64,000 nucleotides of DNA. Source: an uncultured Opitutaceae bacterium (lineage in GTDB: Bacteria; Verrucomicrobiota; Verrucomicrobiia; Opitutales; Opitutaceae). The notes under the pieces were generated by a model. The model saw nothing but the letters and a program-made list of their open reading frames with translations. It was not told the origin of the DNA and did no database searches. Location: assembly GCA_903929355.1 (NCBI GenBank), contig CAIYUN010000025.1, positions 1-64,000 on the forward strand, given 5' to 3'. A program made the translations under genes and the position numbers. Positions within the stretch are counted from its first letter, which is position 1. Each line of letters opens with the position of its first letter. Of the stretch, positions 1-8,681 are shown piece after piece.

Positions 1-1
1 C

Positions 2-124
<123 letters not shown>

Positions 125-468
125 CACCGCTGCTCTGTGTCCAACTGCTGAATTTAGGATTATTGCAAAGTGGCACAGGAGATTGAAGCAACAGGATCGG
201 ACCGGAGGTTTTACAGGAGAAAACGGAGAGAACGGAGCAGGACGGAGGAATTGAACTTTAACCACTGATGGGCACTGATGGATCAAGCTGAAGGAAACAG
301 CCCCGGAGAGTTTTTACACCATGCTCGCGGCCGCCTTCGCCCGGCTACGGCGCGCCAAGAAGACCGCAAAGGCGGACCCAGCGGAATGAGAGGCTGCCTG
401 AAAGAAACTGAGATGCGTCCCGTCGCGTTTCACCTCGTAAAGGAGAGGGACGCCCGCGCTCCCGGGGC
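125..468. repeat. Gene-free stretch with decayed dispersed repeats
   Basis: No convincing gene. The stretch holds pieces of the short repeats that recur between host genes in this window: a TGTGTCCAACTGCTGA motif (seen again near 61.43 kb), purine-rich ACGGAGA..ACGGAG tracts, and ACCACTGATGGGCACTGATGG. Open frames here have host-untypical composition and no recognisable domain. Confidence 0.45.
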
Positions 469-1722
469 TCAGACCGCGCGGAAGACGGCGGCGGCGTTCT
501 GGCCGCCGAAGCCGAGGTTGTTGCTCAACACGGTGGTCACCCTGGCCGACCGCGCGGTGTTGGGGACATAGTCGAGGTCGCAGTCGGGGTCGCGCTCATG
601 CAGATTGATGGTGGGCGCGATGGTCTGGGTCTGGATGGTCTTGGCGCAGATGACGCCCTCGACGCCGCCGGCCGCGCCGAGGAGGTGCGCGGTCATGGAC
701 TTGGTCGAGCTGATGGGCACCCGATGCGCGTGGGCCCCAAAGATGCGCTTGATGGCGAGGGTCTCAAACTTGTCGTTATAGGGCGTGCTCGTGCCGTGGG
801 CGTTGATGTAATCCACCTGCTCCGGCGTGGTCCCGGCGGCGGCCAGCGCGCGCCGCATGGCGGACGAGAGGCCCTTGCCCTCCGGATCGGGCATGGTGAT
901 GTGGTGGGCGTCGGCGGTGGCGGCGTAGCCGGCCACCTCGCAGTAAATCCGGGCGCCGCGGGCCTGCGCGTGGGCCAGGGACTCCAGCACCAGCACTCCC
1001 GCACCCTCGCCCATCACAAAGCCGTCGCGCCCGAGCGAAAACGGCCGGCAGGCGGTCGCCGGGTCGTCGTTGCGCGTGCTCATGGCCTTCATCGAGCAAA
1101 AGCTGGCGTAGGCGAAGGGGGTGATGGCGGCCTCGGCGCCGCCGGCGACCATCACATCGGCGTCGCCGCGGCGGATCATGTGCATGGCCTCGCCGATCGC
1201 ATGGGTGCCGGTGGCGCAGGCGGAGACGATGCCGAAGTTGGGTCCCCGCGCGCCCAGTTCGATGGCGAGCAGACCCGAGCACATGTTGCCGATGAGCGAG
1301 GGGATGGTGAACGGCGAGACCTTGCGCGGACCGCCGTCGAACATGCGTCGCAGCTGGATCTCGTAGGTCGCCATGCCACCGATGCCGGAGCCGACGACGA
1401 CCCCCACCCGCTCGGGATCCTCGCGCGCCATGTCGAGGCCGGAATCCTTGAACGCCTGCATGGCGGCGGCGAAGCCAAAGTGGGTGTAGCGGTCGTTGCG
1501 GCGCGCCTCCTTCGGATCCATGTGGTCCTCCGGGTTCCAGTCGCGCACCTCGGCGCCGATCTGGGTCGCAAACAACGCGGGGTCAAACTGGGTGACGCGC
1601 GTGATACCGCTCTGGCCGGCCACCAGGCTGGCCCAAAAGGTGTCCACGTCGTGACCGAGACCGTGGACGACACCAAGGCCGGTGACGACAACGCGCTGCG
1701 GGGCGGGCAGAGGTGGTTCCAT
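469..1722 (-). CDS. fabF: Beta-ketoacyl-ACP synthase II
   Basis: Condenses malonyl-ACP with acyl-ACP in the elongation step of type II fatty acid synthesis (cytoplasm). The 417-residue protein has the thiolase fold and the full Cys-His-His triad: Cys169 in VSACATG, His309 in NAHGTST and His346 in the KSMTAHLLGAAGG loop. The C-terminal FGGQNAA motif is intact. ATG at 1722 is preferred over an upstream in-frame TTG because VVVTGLG then follows a normal short N-terminus. It is the last gene of the leftward fabG-acpP-fabF block, 97 bases after the ACP gene. Length is as usual for FabF. Confidence 0.96.
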   Translation of the reverse strand: MEPPLPAPQRVVVTGLGVVHGLGHDVDTFWASLVAGQSGITRVTQFDPALFATQIGAEVRDWNPEDHMDPKEARRNDRYTHFGFAAAMQAFKDSGLDMAREDPERVGVVVGSGIGGMATYEIQLRRMFDGGPRKVSPFTIPSLIGNMCSGLLAIELGARGPNFGIVSACATGTHAIGEAMHMIRRGDADVMVAGGAEAAITPFAYASFCSMKAMSTRNDDPATACRPFSLGRDGFVMGEGAGVLVLESLAHAQARGARIYCEVAGYAATADAHHITMPDPEGKGLSSAMRRALAAAGTTPEQVDYINAHGTSTPYNDKFETLAIKRIFGAHAHRVPISSTKSMTAHLLGAAGGVEGVICAKTIQTQTIAPTINLHERDPDCDLDYVPNTARSARVTTVLSNNLGFGGQNAAAVFRAV

Positions 1723-1819
1723 GCGACAGGATGACGGCTTGGGCGCGGCCAACAAAAAGGCGTCCCGCCAGCGGTCGCGTTGCGCGGCCCGGGAGGACGC
1801 CGGAATTTGGTCGCAGTGG

Positions 1820-2083
1820 TTACTTGGCGGCCGCCTTGGCCTTGATGTAGTCCACCACCTGGCCGACGGTGCGGAGCTTCTCGGCGTCCGTCTCGGGGAT
1901 CTCGCCCTTGATCTCGTCCTTAAACTCCTCCTCGAACGCCATGATCAGCTCGACGGTATCGAGCGAGTCGGCGCCGAGGTCCTCGAGAAAGGACGCCTGC
2001 GGGGTGACTTGCTCGTCCTTCACGCCAAGCTGGTTGACGATGATTTTTTTGACGCGCTGTTCGATGGGTTCTGGTTCGGCCAT
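1820..2083 (-). CDS. acpP: Acyl carrier protein
   Basis: An 87-residue acidic protein that carries acyl chains on a 4'-phosphopantetheine arm. The attachment serine is Ser40 in the canonical [12 protein letters not shown] motif; helix II and the [20 protein letters not shown] segment match FabF/FabG-interacting ACPs. The ATG at 2083 gives the standard start [11 protein letters not shown]; an upstream GTG at 2116 would add 11 residues unlike ACPs. It lies between fabG and fabF, the classical arrangement. The C-terminus ends in an alanine/lysine-rich tail. Confidence 0.96.
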   Translation of the reverse strand: MAEPEPIEQRVKKIIVNQLGVKDEQVTPQASFLEDLGADSLDTVELIMAFEEEFKDEIKGEIPETDAEKLRTVGQVVDYIKAKAAAK

Positions 2084-2112
2084 AAGGATATTGGTCTTGG
2101 AGGGCAAAGGCT

Positions 2113-2853
2113 TCACATCGTCATGCCGCCGTCAACGGTAAAAACTTGGCCGGTAATATAGCCGGCCTCCTCGGCGCAGAGGAAGGCCACGGCGTGGGCG
2201 ATGTCGGCGGCGGCGCCAAAACGCTGCATTGGAATAAACTGGGTGGCGGCCGCCTTGACCTCGGCGCTGAGGCCGGCGGTCATGTCGGTCTCGATGAAGC
2301 CGGGCGCGACCACATTGGCGGTCACGCCGCGTCGGGCAAACTCCTTGGCGATGGACTTGGTGAAGCCGACCATCCCGGCCTTGGCGGCGGCGTAGTTGGC
2401 CTGGCCGGCGTTGCCCACGAGGCCGGAGACCGAGGAGATGTTGACGATGCGACCCCAGCGGTTGCGGCACATCGGCCAGCCGATGGCCTTGGTCCAATGG
2501 AAACAACTGGTGAGATTGGTGGCGATGACGGCGTTCCAGTCGGCCTCGCTCATCCGGGCGAGCAAACCATCCTTGGTGATGCCGGCGTTGTTCACGAGCA
2601 GGTCAATCTTGCCGAACTCCTTGAGCAGAGCCTCGGCGGCGACGGCCACCGCCGGTCCATCGGCGACATCCACCGCACGGGAGACGGCCTTGCCGCCGGC
2701 GGCCGTGATCGCGGCGGCGACCGCGCCGCAGGATTCGGCGGACTTGGACACGCAGATGACGGTGACGCCCTTGGCGGCGAGAACCTCGGCAATGGCCTTG
2801 CCGATGCCCCGGCCGGCGCCGGTGACGAGGGCGGTGCGGTTGGTGAAAGTCAT
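2113..2853 (-). CDS. fabG: 3-oxoacyl-ACP reductase
   Basis: NADPH-dependent short-chain dehydrogenase that reduces beta-ketoacyl-ACP. The 246 residues show the cofactor motif TGAGRGIG at 11-18, the NNAG structural motif near 88-91, and the catalytic Ser141-Tyr154-Lys158 set (NISSVSG and YAAAK). The C-terminus [14 protein letters not shown] is typical of FabG. ATG at 2853 places the Rossmann strand at the usual distance. First gene of the fab block; 29 bases separate its stop from the ACP start. An adjacent upstream reductase gene lies about 100 bases away and may share transcription. Confidence 0.95.
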   Translation of the reverse strand: MTFTNRTALVTGAGRGIGKAIAEVLAAKGVTVICVSKSAESCGAVAAAITAAGGKAVSRAVDVADGPAVAVAAEALLKEFGKIDLLVNNAGITKDGLLARMSEADWNAVIATNLTSCFHWTKAIGWPMCRNRWGRIVNISSVSGLVGNAGQANYAAAKAGMVGFTKSIAKEFARRGVTANVVAPGFIETDMTAGLSAEVKAAATQFIPMQRFGAAADIAHAVAFLCAEEAGYITGQVFTVDGGMTM

Positions 2854-2951
2854 GGGAGTGCGGATTGCGGAGTGCGGATTGTGGAATGGCAATCGCGGAA
2901 TGCGTTGGCGGAGCCGGTCAATCCGCACTCCGCCTTCGCGACTCCTCGCTC

Positions 2952-4118
2952 TCAATACACGTCCCGCTGGTAGCGTTTGTCCTTTTTAAGCTGTTTGACG
3001 AAGTCGATGGCCTGGGCGGGGGTGAGGCCGCCCTGCTGGGCGATGATGTCGTGGAGGGCGGTGTCCACGTCCTTGGCCATGCGCTTGGCGTCGCCGCAGA
3101 CGTAGAAATATGCGCCGCCTTGCAGCCAGGCCCAGAGCTCGGCGGCATTTTCGCGCATCCGGTCCTGGACATAGACCTTCAGTATCTGGTCGCGGGAAAA
3201 GGCGGTGTCGAGCCGGGTCAGCTTGCCCTGAGCCAGCCAGGCCGCCCACTCGTCGCCGTAGAGAAAATCGGTCGCCCGGTGCTGGTCGCCGAAAAACAGC
3301 CAGTTGCGCCCGGTCGCGCCGGCGGCGGCCCGCTCCTGCACGAAGGCCCGGAACGGGGCGACGCCCGTGCCCGGCCCGACCATGATGCAGTCCTTCGTCC
3401 CGTCCTCCGGCACGCCGAAATGCGAGTTTGACACAAACACGGGCACGGGGGTGTGCGGCTGCACGCGGTCCGAGAGAAAGGTCGACGCCACGCCGACGCG
3501 GTCACGGTGGTTGGTCTCATAGCGAACGACGGCGACCGTGAGATGGACCTCGGTCGGAAAGACCCTGGGCGACGACGCGATGGAGTAGAGCCGCGGCATG
3601 AGTTTGCGCTGGTGGTCCACGAATTCCTGCGGGGTGAGCCGGGCGCCGGGAAACTCCGCCAACAGGTCCACGAACTCACGCTCGTCGAGCCACGCGGTGA
3701 GCACCTCCTTGGACTCGGGGGCGAGCAGGCCGGTCAGCTTCGCCTTCTCGTCGGCGCTGGTGGTTCTGGCAGCAAGGGTCTCGACAATCTTGCGGGTCGG
3801 CCCCGACAAGGCGAGCCGGGCGGAGAGCGCGTCGCGCAGTGGGATGGGGGCGGTGAGCCGGAGCATGGCGGGCGAAACCGGTTCGTCGCCGGTCGCACCA
3901 AGCAGGCGCAGCAGTTCGGCCACCTCCTCCGGCCGGTTGGTCGGGAACACCCCGAGGGAGTCGCCCACTTTGTAATGCAGGCCGCTGCCGGCAAGGCTCA
4001 CGGAAAAATGACGGGTCTCCTTGGCGGAACCGGGCTGGCTGAGCAGCCGCTGGTCTATGATCCGGGCGGGAAACGGATGGTCTTTGGAGAAGGCGGGGGC
4101 GTCGGCAGGGGCGGACAT
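2952..4118 (-). CDS. FAD/NADPH oxidoreductase of the sulfite reductase flavoprotein type
   Basis: A 388-residue diflavin-reductase-like protein lacking the N-terminal flavodoxin (FMN) domain. Visible motifs: RLYSIASSP for FAD binding, GPGTGVAPFRAF for the NADPH pyrophosphate, FFGDQHRATDFLY, CGDAKRMAKDVD for NADPH, and a terminal aromatic (DVY) of the kind that stacks on the isoalloxazine. In the CysJ and cytochrome P450 reductase families these domains pass electrons from NADPH through FAD. Without an FMN domain the physiological acceptor must be a separate protein; no sulfite reductase haemoprotein gene is in the window. ATG at 4118 gives MSAPADAPAFSKDHPF; earlier in-frame codons are unlikely starts. 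Possible sulfite reductase subunit, but the substrate is open. Confidence 0.82.
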   Translation of the reverse strand: MSAPADAPAFSKDHPFPARIIDQRLLSQPGSAKETRHFSVSLAGSGLHYKVGDSLGVFPTNRPEEVAELLRLLGATGDEPVSPAMLRLTAPIPLRDALSARLALSGPTRKIVETLAARTTSADEKAKLTGLLAPESKEVLTAWLDEREFVDLLAEFPGARLTPQEFVDHQRKLMPRLYSIASSPRVFPTEVHLTVAVVRYETNHRDRVGVASTFLSDRVQPHTPVPVFVSNSHFGVPEDGTKDCIMVGPGTGVAPFRAFVQERAAAGATGRNWLFFGDQHRATDFLYGDEWAAWLAQGKLTRLDTAFSRDQILKVYVQDRMRENAAELWAWLQGGAYFYVCGDAKRMAKDVDTALHDIIAQQGGLTPAQAIDFVKQLKKDKRYQRDVY

Positions 4119-4273
4119 GGGCGGGCATGAATCAAGAGGCAGGGGGAAAGGGGAGGCAAGCCTGCTTCGCTCCACCGTCGCCAAAGCTAGGGTGGGCAGG
4201 CGAGGCAGGTAAGGCCAGGGCCGGAATTAAGCAACGCGCGCCGAATGGGAGGGCGATGCTCACCGACGCCCTG

Positions 4274-4421
4274 CCCCAACCGGTTGAGGTCAACCGGTTC
4301 CACCCAAGTGCCCCAACCGGTTGAGGTCAACCGGTTCCACCCAAGTGCCCTAACCGGTTGAGGTCAACCGGTTCCACCCGAGTGCCCCAACCGGTTGAGG
4401 TCAACCGGTTCCACCCAAGGA
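4274..4421. repeat. Four tandem 37-bp repeats, each with a perfect hairpin
   Basis: Four head-to-tail copies with starts at 4274, 4311, 4348 and 4385 (exact 37-base period, nearly identical; copy 3 has T for C). Each contains AACCGGTTGA-GG-TCAACCGGTT, a perfect 10-bp inverted repeat with a 2-base centre. The array sits between two leftward genes, immediately after the stop of the Mo-subunit gene (4423), so it could act as a transcription attenuator or be a mobile-repeat expansion. There are no spacers, so it is not a CRISPR. Confidence 0.9.
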
Positions 4422-4422
4422 C

Positions 4423-6648
4423 TCACGACCATTTCAGATCCTGGCCGGAAAACGGGAGGGTGCGGATGCGGATGCCGGTGGCGGCGAAGATGGCGTTGCA
4501 GACGGCGGGGGCGGCGGGCGGTAGGCCGGGCTCGCCCAGGCCGGTGGGCGGGGAGACGGAGGGGAGGAAATGCACGTCCACCACCGGCGGCGAATGCTCC
4601 AGGCGCATCAACGGGTAGTCGTCAAAATTGACCTGCGCGGCGGCCCCCTTCTCGATCGTGATCTTCAGGAACCACGCGGCGCCGATGCCGTCGAGCATCG
4701 CGCCCTGGACCTGGCTCTCGGCCGAGCTGAGGTTCATGATGAGGCCGGCGTCCACGGCGGCGGTGAGTTTGGTGATCTTCAGGACGCCCTGGGGGCTGAC
4801 GGTGACATCGGCGACCACGGCGACGTAAGCGCCGTTGGCGTTGCAAACGGCCAGCCCCTGGCCCTGCCCGCGCGGCAGTTTCCGGCCCCAGCCGGCCTGG
4901 TCGGTCGCGAGTTTCAGGACCGCGACCATCTTCGCGGCGGCAAACCCGCCGCCGCGACCGCCCCCACCCCGCCGGCCGCCACCGGCTGCGGCCGCGGGAG
5001 CCGGCCCGCCCCGCGCGGCCGCGCCGGGAAGGGCCGCGAGCAAATCGAGGGTGAAATCGAGCGGGTCACGGCCGGCGGCATGGGCCAGCTCGTCCACGAA
5101 ACACTGGACGGCCCAGGTGTTGCCGTTGTCGCCGGGGGCGCGCCAATAGCCCGTGGGGATGGGGCCGGGGAGTTTGCCGGACTGCACCGAGGAGCCGGGC
5201 ACGGCATTGAAGGGGAAACCGCCGCCGTTCATGTCGCCGGGGCCGCCCAGCATTTTGACAAAATAATCCTGCAGCGCCACCACCTTGCCGGCGGCGTCCA
5301 CCCCGCCGTTGAAAAAATGCCAGCCGTTGGAGCGGTAGTTGTCATGGCCAAAATCGTGCTCGCGCATCCAGGTGAGCTTGACGGGCGTGCCCTCAAGTTT
5401 TTGGGCGATGGCGGCCACCTCGAGGGAAAACTCGTTGCTGCCCCGGCGGCCGAAACCGCCGCCCACGCGGGTGACATGCACTTTGACATTGCCGGCCGCC
5501 AATCCCAGGCCCCGGGTGACCAAGCCCTGGCCGGCCGAGGGCACCTGCGTCGGGCACCACATTTCCATGACGCCGTCCTTGAACACTGCCGTGCAATTCT
5601 GTGGCTCGAGGGTGGCGTGGGCGAGAAAGGGGTAATGATAGACGGCCTCCACGGCTTTGACCGGCGCGGCTGGGGGAGCGACGGCGGCAGCCTGGGCGAG
5701 CGCGGCGGCCTGCTTCGCCATGTCCTCGCTGTTCTGGCTGACGCCCGGCCCCTCGTCCCACTGCACCTTGAGCTTGCCGACGGCGCTGAAGGCGTTCCAC
5801 GTCGAGTCGGCCACGATGGCCACACCCGGGACGAGCCCGTTGATGTTTTCGAGCACGAACGCATCGCGGACACCGGGAAGCTTTTTCACCTCGTCGAGAT
5901 TGGCGCTGACGGGCTTGCCGCCGAACACGGGGCACTTCACATACGCGGCGTAGAGCATCCCGGGCAAGCGCTGGTCGATGCCGTAGAGAGGCTGGCCGGT
6001 GACGATTTTCTCGTTGTCCACGCCCGGGACGCGGGTGCCGATCAGCTTGAAATCCTTGGGATCCTTGAGGGGGACACCGGTCGGGACCGGCAGCGTCGCC
6101 GCCGTCGCCGTGAGCTCACCGTAGGTCAGACGGCGGCTGGACACGGCGTGCAACACCGCGCCAGCGGCGGTGGAGCACTCGGCGGCGGGCACACCCCAGG
6201 TCTGGGCGGCGGCGGCAACCAACATAGCCCGGGCCGTCGCGCCCGCCTGTCGCAGCGCAGCGTAATTGCCGGTGGTGGATCCGCTGCCGACGGCCGACTG
6301 GCGGCCATAGGCCGGATTCAAGTCACCCTGGTGGACCGTGACCTGCTTCCAATCCACGTCGAGCTCTTCGGCGATGATCATCGGCAGGGCGGTCTTGGCG
6401 CCCTGCCCCATCTCGGAATTGGGCGCGATCAGCGAGACGGCACCATCGGGGGCGATGCGAATGAAAACATTGGGGGCGAAATCAGGCGCGGCCCCCGCCG
6501 CCGGGGCGGTCTGGGCCTCGGCCAGGGAGCTGCCCAAAGGAAAATAGGCACTGATCAGAAGACCGCCGCCAGCCAAGGCGCCGACTTTCAGAAAGCCGCG
6601 GCGATCCATGATCGTAGTCAGACCGGGGGAATTGGGGGCAACGCTCAT
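4423..6648 (-). CDS. Molybdopterin-binding subunit of a xanthine-oxidase-family dehydrogenase (isoquinoline 1-oxidoreductase beta type)
   Basis: A 741-residue catalytic subunit of a molybdenum hydroxylase, probably acting on an aldehyde or N-heterocycle. A twin-arginine signal (DRRGFLKVGALAGGG, residues 14-28) directs folded export to the periplasm. Mo-cofactor motifs are present: GGGFGRRG, the LEPQNCTA segment, and the C-terminal GLGEPGLPP loop carrying the catalytic Glu. A glycine/arginine/alanine-rich low-complexity insertion lies near residues 540-575. Start at ATG 6648; ATG 6609 would still keep the Tat motif. The 2Fe-2S subunit is directly upstream, 94 bases away. No FAD subunit is present, as in isoquinoline-type enzymes that pass electrons to cytochrome c rather than NAD. 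Substrate unknown. Confidence 0.88.
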   Translation of the reverse strand: MSVAPNSPGLTTIMDRRGFLKVGALAGGGLLISAYFPLGSSLAEAQTAPAAGAAPDFAPNVFIRIAPDGAVSLIAPNSEMGQGAKTALPMIIAEELDVDWKQVTVHQGDLNPAYGRQSAVGSGSTTGNYAALRQAGATARAMLVAAAAQTWGVPAAECSTAAGAVLHAVSSRRLTYGELTATAATLPVPTGVPLKDPKDFKLIGTRVPGVDNEKIVTGQPLYGIDQRLPGMLYAAYVKCPVFGGKPVSANLDEVKKLPGVRDAFVLENINGLVPGVAIVADSTWNAFSAVGKLKVQWDEGPGVSQNSEDMAKQAAALAQAAAVAPPAAPVKAVEAVYHYPFLAHATLEPQNCTAVFKDGVMEMWCPTQVPSAGQGLVTRGLGLAAGNVKVHVTRVGGGFGRRGSNEFSLEVAAIAQKLEGTPVKLTWMREHDFGHDNYRSNGWHFFNGGVDAAGKVVALQDYFVKMLGGPGDMNGGGFPFNAVPGSSVQSGKLPGPIPTGYWRAPGDNGNTWAVQCFVDELAHAAGRDPLDFTLDLLAALPGAAARGGPAPAAAAGGGRRGGGGRGGGFAAAKMVAVLKLATDQAGWGRKLPRGQGQGLAVCNANGAYVAVVADVTVSPQGVLKITKLTAAVDAGLIMNLSSAESQVQGAMLDGIGAAWFLKITIEKGAAAQVNFDDYPLMRLEHSPPVVDVHFLPSVSPPTGLGEPGLPPAAPAVCNAIFAATGIRIRTLPFSGQDLKWS

Positions 6649-6742
6649 GACAAAAAAAGGGGGGATGAATGATGAAAAATGAGATCGAAGCAAAGTTGCG
6701 GCAGTTCGCGGTGAGGTGGGGCGCGTTGTCCCCAACGCACCT

Positions 6743-7204
6743 TCAGGCAACGGTGGCGGCGGCGTGGATGGCCGCACGGATCCGGGTATAGGTGGCGCAG
6801 CGGCAGATGTTGGCCGAGAGGGCGTAGTCAATTTCCTCGTCCGTGGGCTTGGGTTTCTTGGCCAGCAGGGCGGTGGCGCACATGATCTGGCCACTCTGGC
6901 AATAGCCGCACTGCGGCACATCGAGGTGGCACCACGCCTGTTGCAGGACGGTGAGTTTGCCGCCGGGAGCAAGGCCCTCGATGGTGGTGATCTTGGCGGC
7001 GGTGGCGTCCTTGACCGTGACGCCACAGGATTTGGCGGCCACGCCATCGAGATGGACGGTGCAGGCCCCGCACTCGCCGATGCCGCAGCCGTATTTGGTG
7101 CCCACCAAACCCAAGGTGTCGCGCAAAACCCAGAGCAGCGGCGTGTCGTCGGTTACATCCACGGTGGAGGAGGTGCCGTTGACGTTGAGGGTGAAGTTGC
7201 TCAT
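6743..7204 (-). CDS. 2Fe-2S subunit of the molybdenum hydroxylase
   Basis: A 153-residue protein with two iron-sulfur domains: a plant-ferredoxin type cluster in [15 protein letters not shown] plus a fourth Cys downstream, and a helical domain with [10 protein letters not shown] and CRCATYTRI. This is the layout of CoxS/IorA small subunits that carry electrons from the Mo cofactor. It has no signal peptide of its own, so it would be co-exported with the Tat-tagged partner encoded next. ATG at 7204 ([10 protein letters not shown]) is chosen over an upstream in-frame start that adds 24 residues without family resemblance. Confidence 0.92.
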   Translation of the reverse strand: MSNFTLNVNGTSSTVDVTDDTPLLWVLRDTLGLVGTKYGCGIGECGACTVHLDGVAAKSCGVTVKDATAAKITTIEGLAPGGKLTVLQQAWCHLDVPQCGYCQSGQIMCATALLAKKPKPTDEEIDYALSANICRCATYTRIRAAIHAAATVA

Positions 7205-7489
7205 GGCGGGGAAAGCGGGGGCTTGACTTACCTTGACTAGGCTTAATTGAGCTTGACTGGGATTAGTTACATGCAACTACTTTGCGCTTGAAACTAAGCC
7301 GACTGAGATTGCGAAAAAACAGTGATTGCCGGTGAAGCCGCAGATGTGGGAGTGAGGGTGGCCACACGAAAGGAAAAGGCAAGGGGAAACGGGGGGGGCC
7401 GCAGGGAAAGGGCACCCCGCCTACAATACAAATTTTTAAACGTGCAGGGCGCCGGTTGACAATGGGGCGGTTTGTCGGACCAATCGGGG
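7205..7489. promoter_or_regulatory. Divergent intergenic region between the Mo-hydroxylase genes and hemH
   Basis: This 285-base stretch separates the leftward Mo-hydroxylase operon from rightward hemH and must carry both promoters. It contains AT-richer patches (TTAATTGAGCTTGACTGGGATTAGTTACATGC near 7243-7274, and TACAATACAAATTTTTAAAC near 7421-7440, the latter a plausible -10 region for hemH). I see no clear operator or riboswitch. Confidence 0.3.
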
Positions 7490-8530
7490 ATGGCCCAACG
7501 CGCCGTCCTCCTGATCAACCTCGGCTCGCCCGATTCCCCCGCTGTCCCCGATGTCCGCGAATACCTGAGCGAATTCCTCGGGGACGAGCGCGTGATTGAC
7601 CGGCCGGGGTGGCCTTGGCGCTGGCTGCTGGTCAACTGGCTGATCATTCCCAAGCGGGTGGCCAACTCGGCCCACGCCTACACCAAGGTCTGGACCCAGG
7701 CCGGCTCGCCGCTCGTCGTGACCTCTGAGATCGTCCAGAAAAAGCTGGTCACCGCGCTGGCGACCGACGAAGTGCCGGTGTTTCTCGCCATGCGCTACGG
7801 CACGCCCGCCATCGCGACGGTGCTCGCAGCCATGGAGAAAGCCGGGGTCGAGGAGGTGCTGCTCTTCCCCCAATACCCGCAGTATGCAATGTCGAGCTAC
7901 GAAACGGTGGTGGAGAAGGTGTTCGCCGGGGCGCGCCAGCTCGCGCGGCCGCCGCGCTTCACGCTGGTGCAGCCATTTTTCGAGGATCCCGACTATATCG
8001 CCGCGCTGGTGGAAAGCGCCCGCCCGGCGCTGTTGCAGGACTACGACCACCTGCTGTTCAGCTACCATGGGCTGCCGGAGCGCCACATGCGGAAGGCCGA
8101 CTCCTCCCACGCGCACTGCCTCACCGTGCCGGACTGCTGCGACACCTGCTCGCCCATCCATGCGACCTGCTACCGGGCACAGACCGTGCGGACCACCAAG
8201 GCCTTCGCCCGGCTCGCGGGGCTGGATCCGGCGAAATACTCCATCTCCTACCAATCGCGGCTCGGCGGCGAGCCATGGCTCACCCCCTACACGGACAAAG
8301 AGCTCGAGCGGCTGCCGAAGGAGGGCCGCAGGAAGCTGCTGGTGATCACACCGGCGTTCACGGCGGACTGCCTGGAGACGCTCGAGGAAATCCGGCTGGC
8401 GGGGCGGGACACGTTTTTGGCGGCAGGGGGCGAGACGTTTACGCACATCCCGTGTTTGAACGATCATCCGGCATTCATCGCGTATCTGGCCGGGCGGACG
8501 CGGGCGTGGCTGGCGGAGGGGGCGGGCTGA
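7490..8530 (+). CDS. hemH: Ferrochelatase with internal cysteine cluster
   Basis: Inserts Fe(II) into protoporphyrin IX, the last step of the protoporphyrin branch of haem synthesis. The 346-residue protein has the catalytic His193 in FSYHGLPERH, the SYQSRLGGEPWLTPYTD signature (253-269) and the AFTADCLETLEEI segment with its conserved Glu. Between the catalytic His and the signature is an insertion with Cys210, Cys216, Cys217, Cys220 and Cys227. Ferrochelatases with four internal cysteines (described for Myxococcus xanthus) bind a 2Fe-2S cluster; that this one does so is an inference. ATG at 7490 is preferred; a TTG 18 bases earlier is in frame. Confidence 0.93.
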   Translation: MAQRAVLLINLGSPDSPAVPDVREYLSEFLGDERVIDRPGWPWRWLLVNWLIIPKRVANSAHAYTKVWTQAGSPLVVTSEIVQKKLVTALATDEVPVFLAMRYGTPAIATVLAAMEKAGVEEVLLFPQYPQYAMSSYETVVEKVFAGARQLARPPRFTLVQPFFEDPDYIAALVESARPALLQDYDHLLFSYHGLPERHMRKADSSHAHCLTVPDCCDTCSPIHATCYRAQTVRTTKAFARLAGLDPAKYSISYQSRLGGEPWLTPYTDKELERLPKEGRRKLLVITPAFTADCLETLEEIRLAGRDTFLAAGGETFTHIPCLNDHPAFIAYLAGRTRAWLAEGAG

Positions 8531-8540
8531 ACCGGAGCTT

Positions 8541-8595
8541 TTAACCACGGATGGACACGGATAAACACGGAGGGGATGGAGGGGGACAGGAGGAG
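8541..8595. repeat. Dispersed ACCACGGAT-type repeat
   Basis: TTAACCACGGATGGACACGG followed by ATAAACACGGAGGGGATGG. The same degenerate unit recurs between host genes near 52.26, 60.24 and 63.93 kb, and in reverse near 51.13, 52.44, 56.17 and 60.30 kb. It lies between hemH and the ABC permease genes. Confidence 0.7.
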
Positions 8596-8681
8596 TCAGG
8601 AGGGGTGGAGAACGGACGGCGCGCTTGCGTGGGGGCGGGGGATGGTGTTGGGTCAGGGGCTTTCCGAAGCGCGCCCACCCA

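Noticed and set aside
4274-4421. Tandem repeats as a CRISPR array
   Set aside because: Copies are head-to-tail with a 37-bp period and no unique spacers; no cas genes are near.
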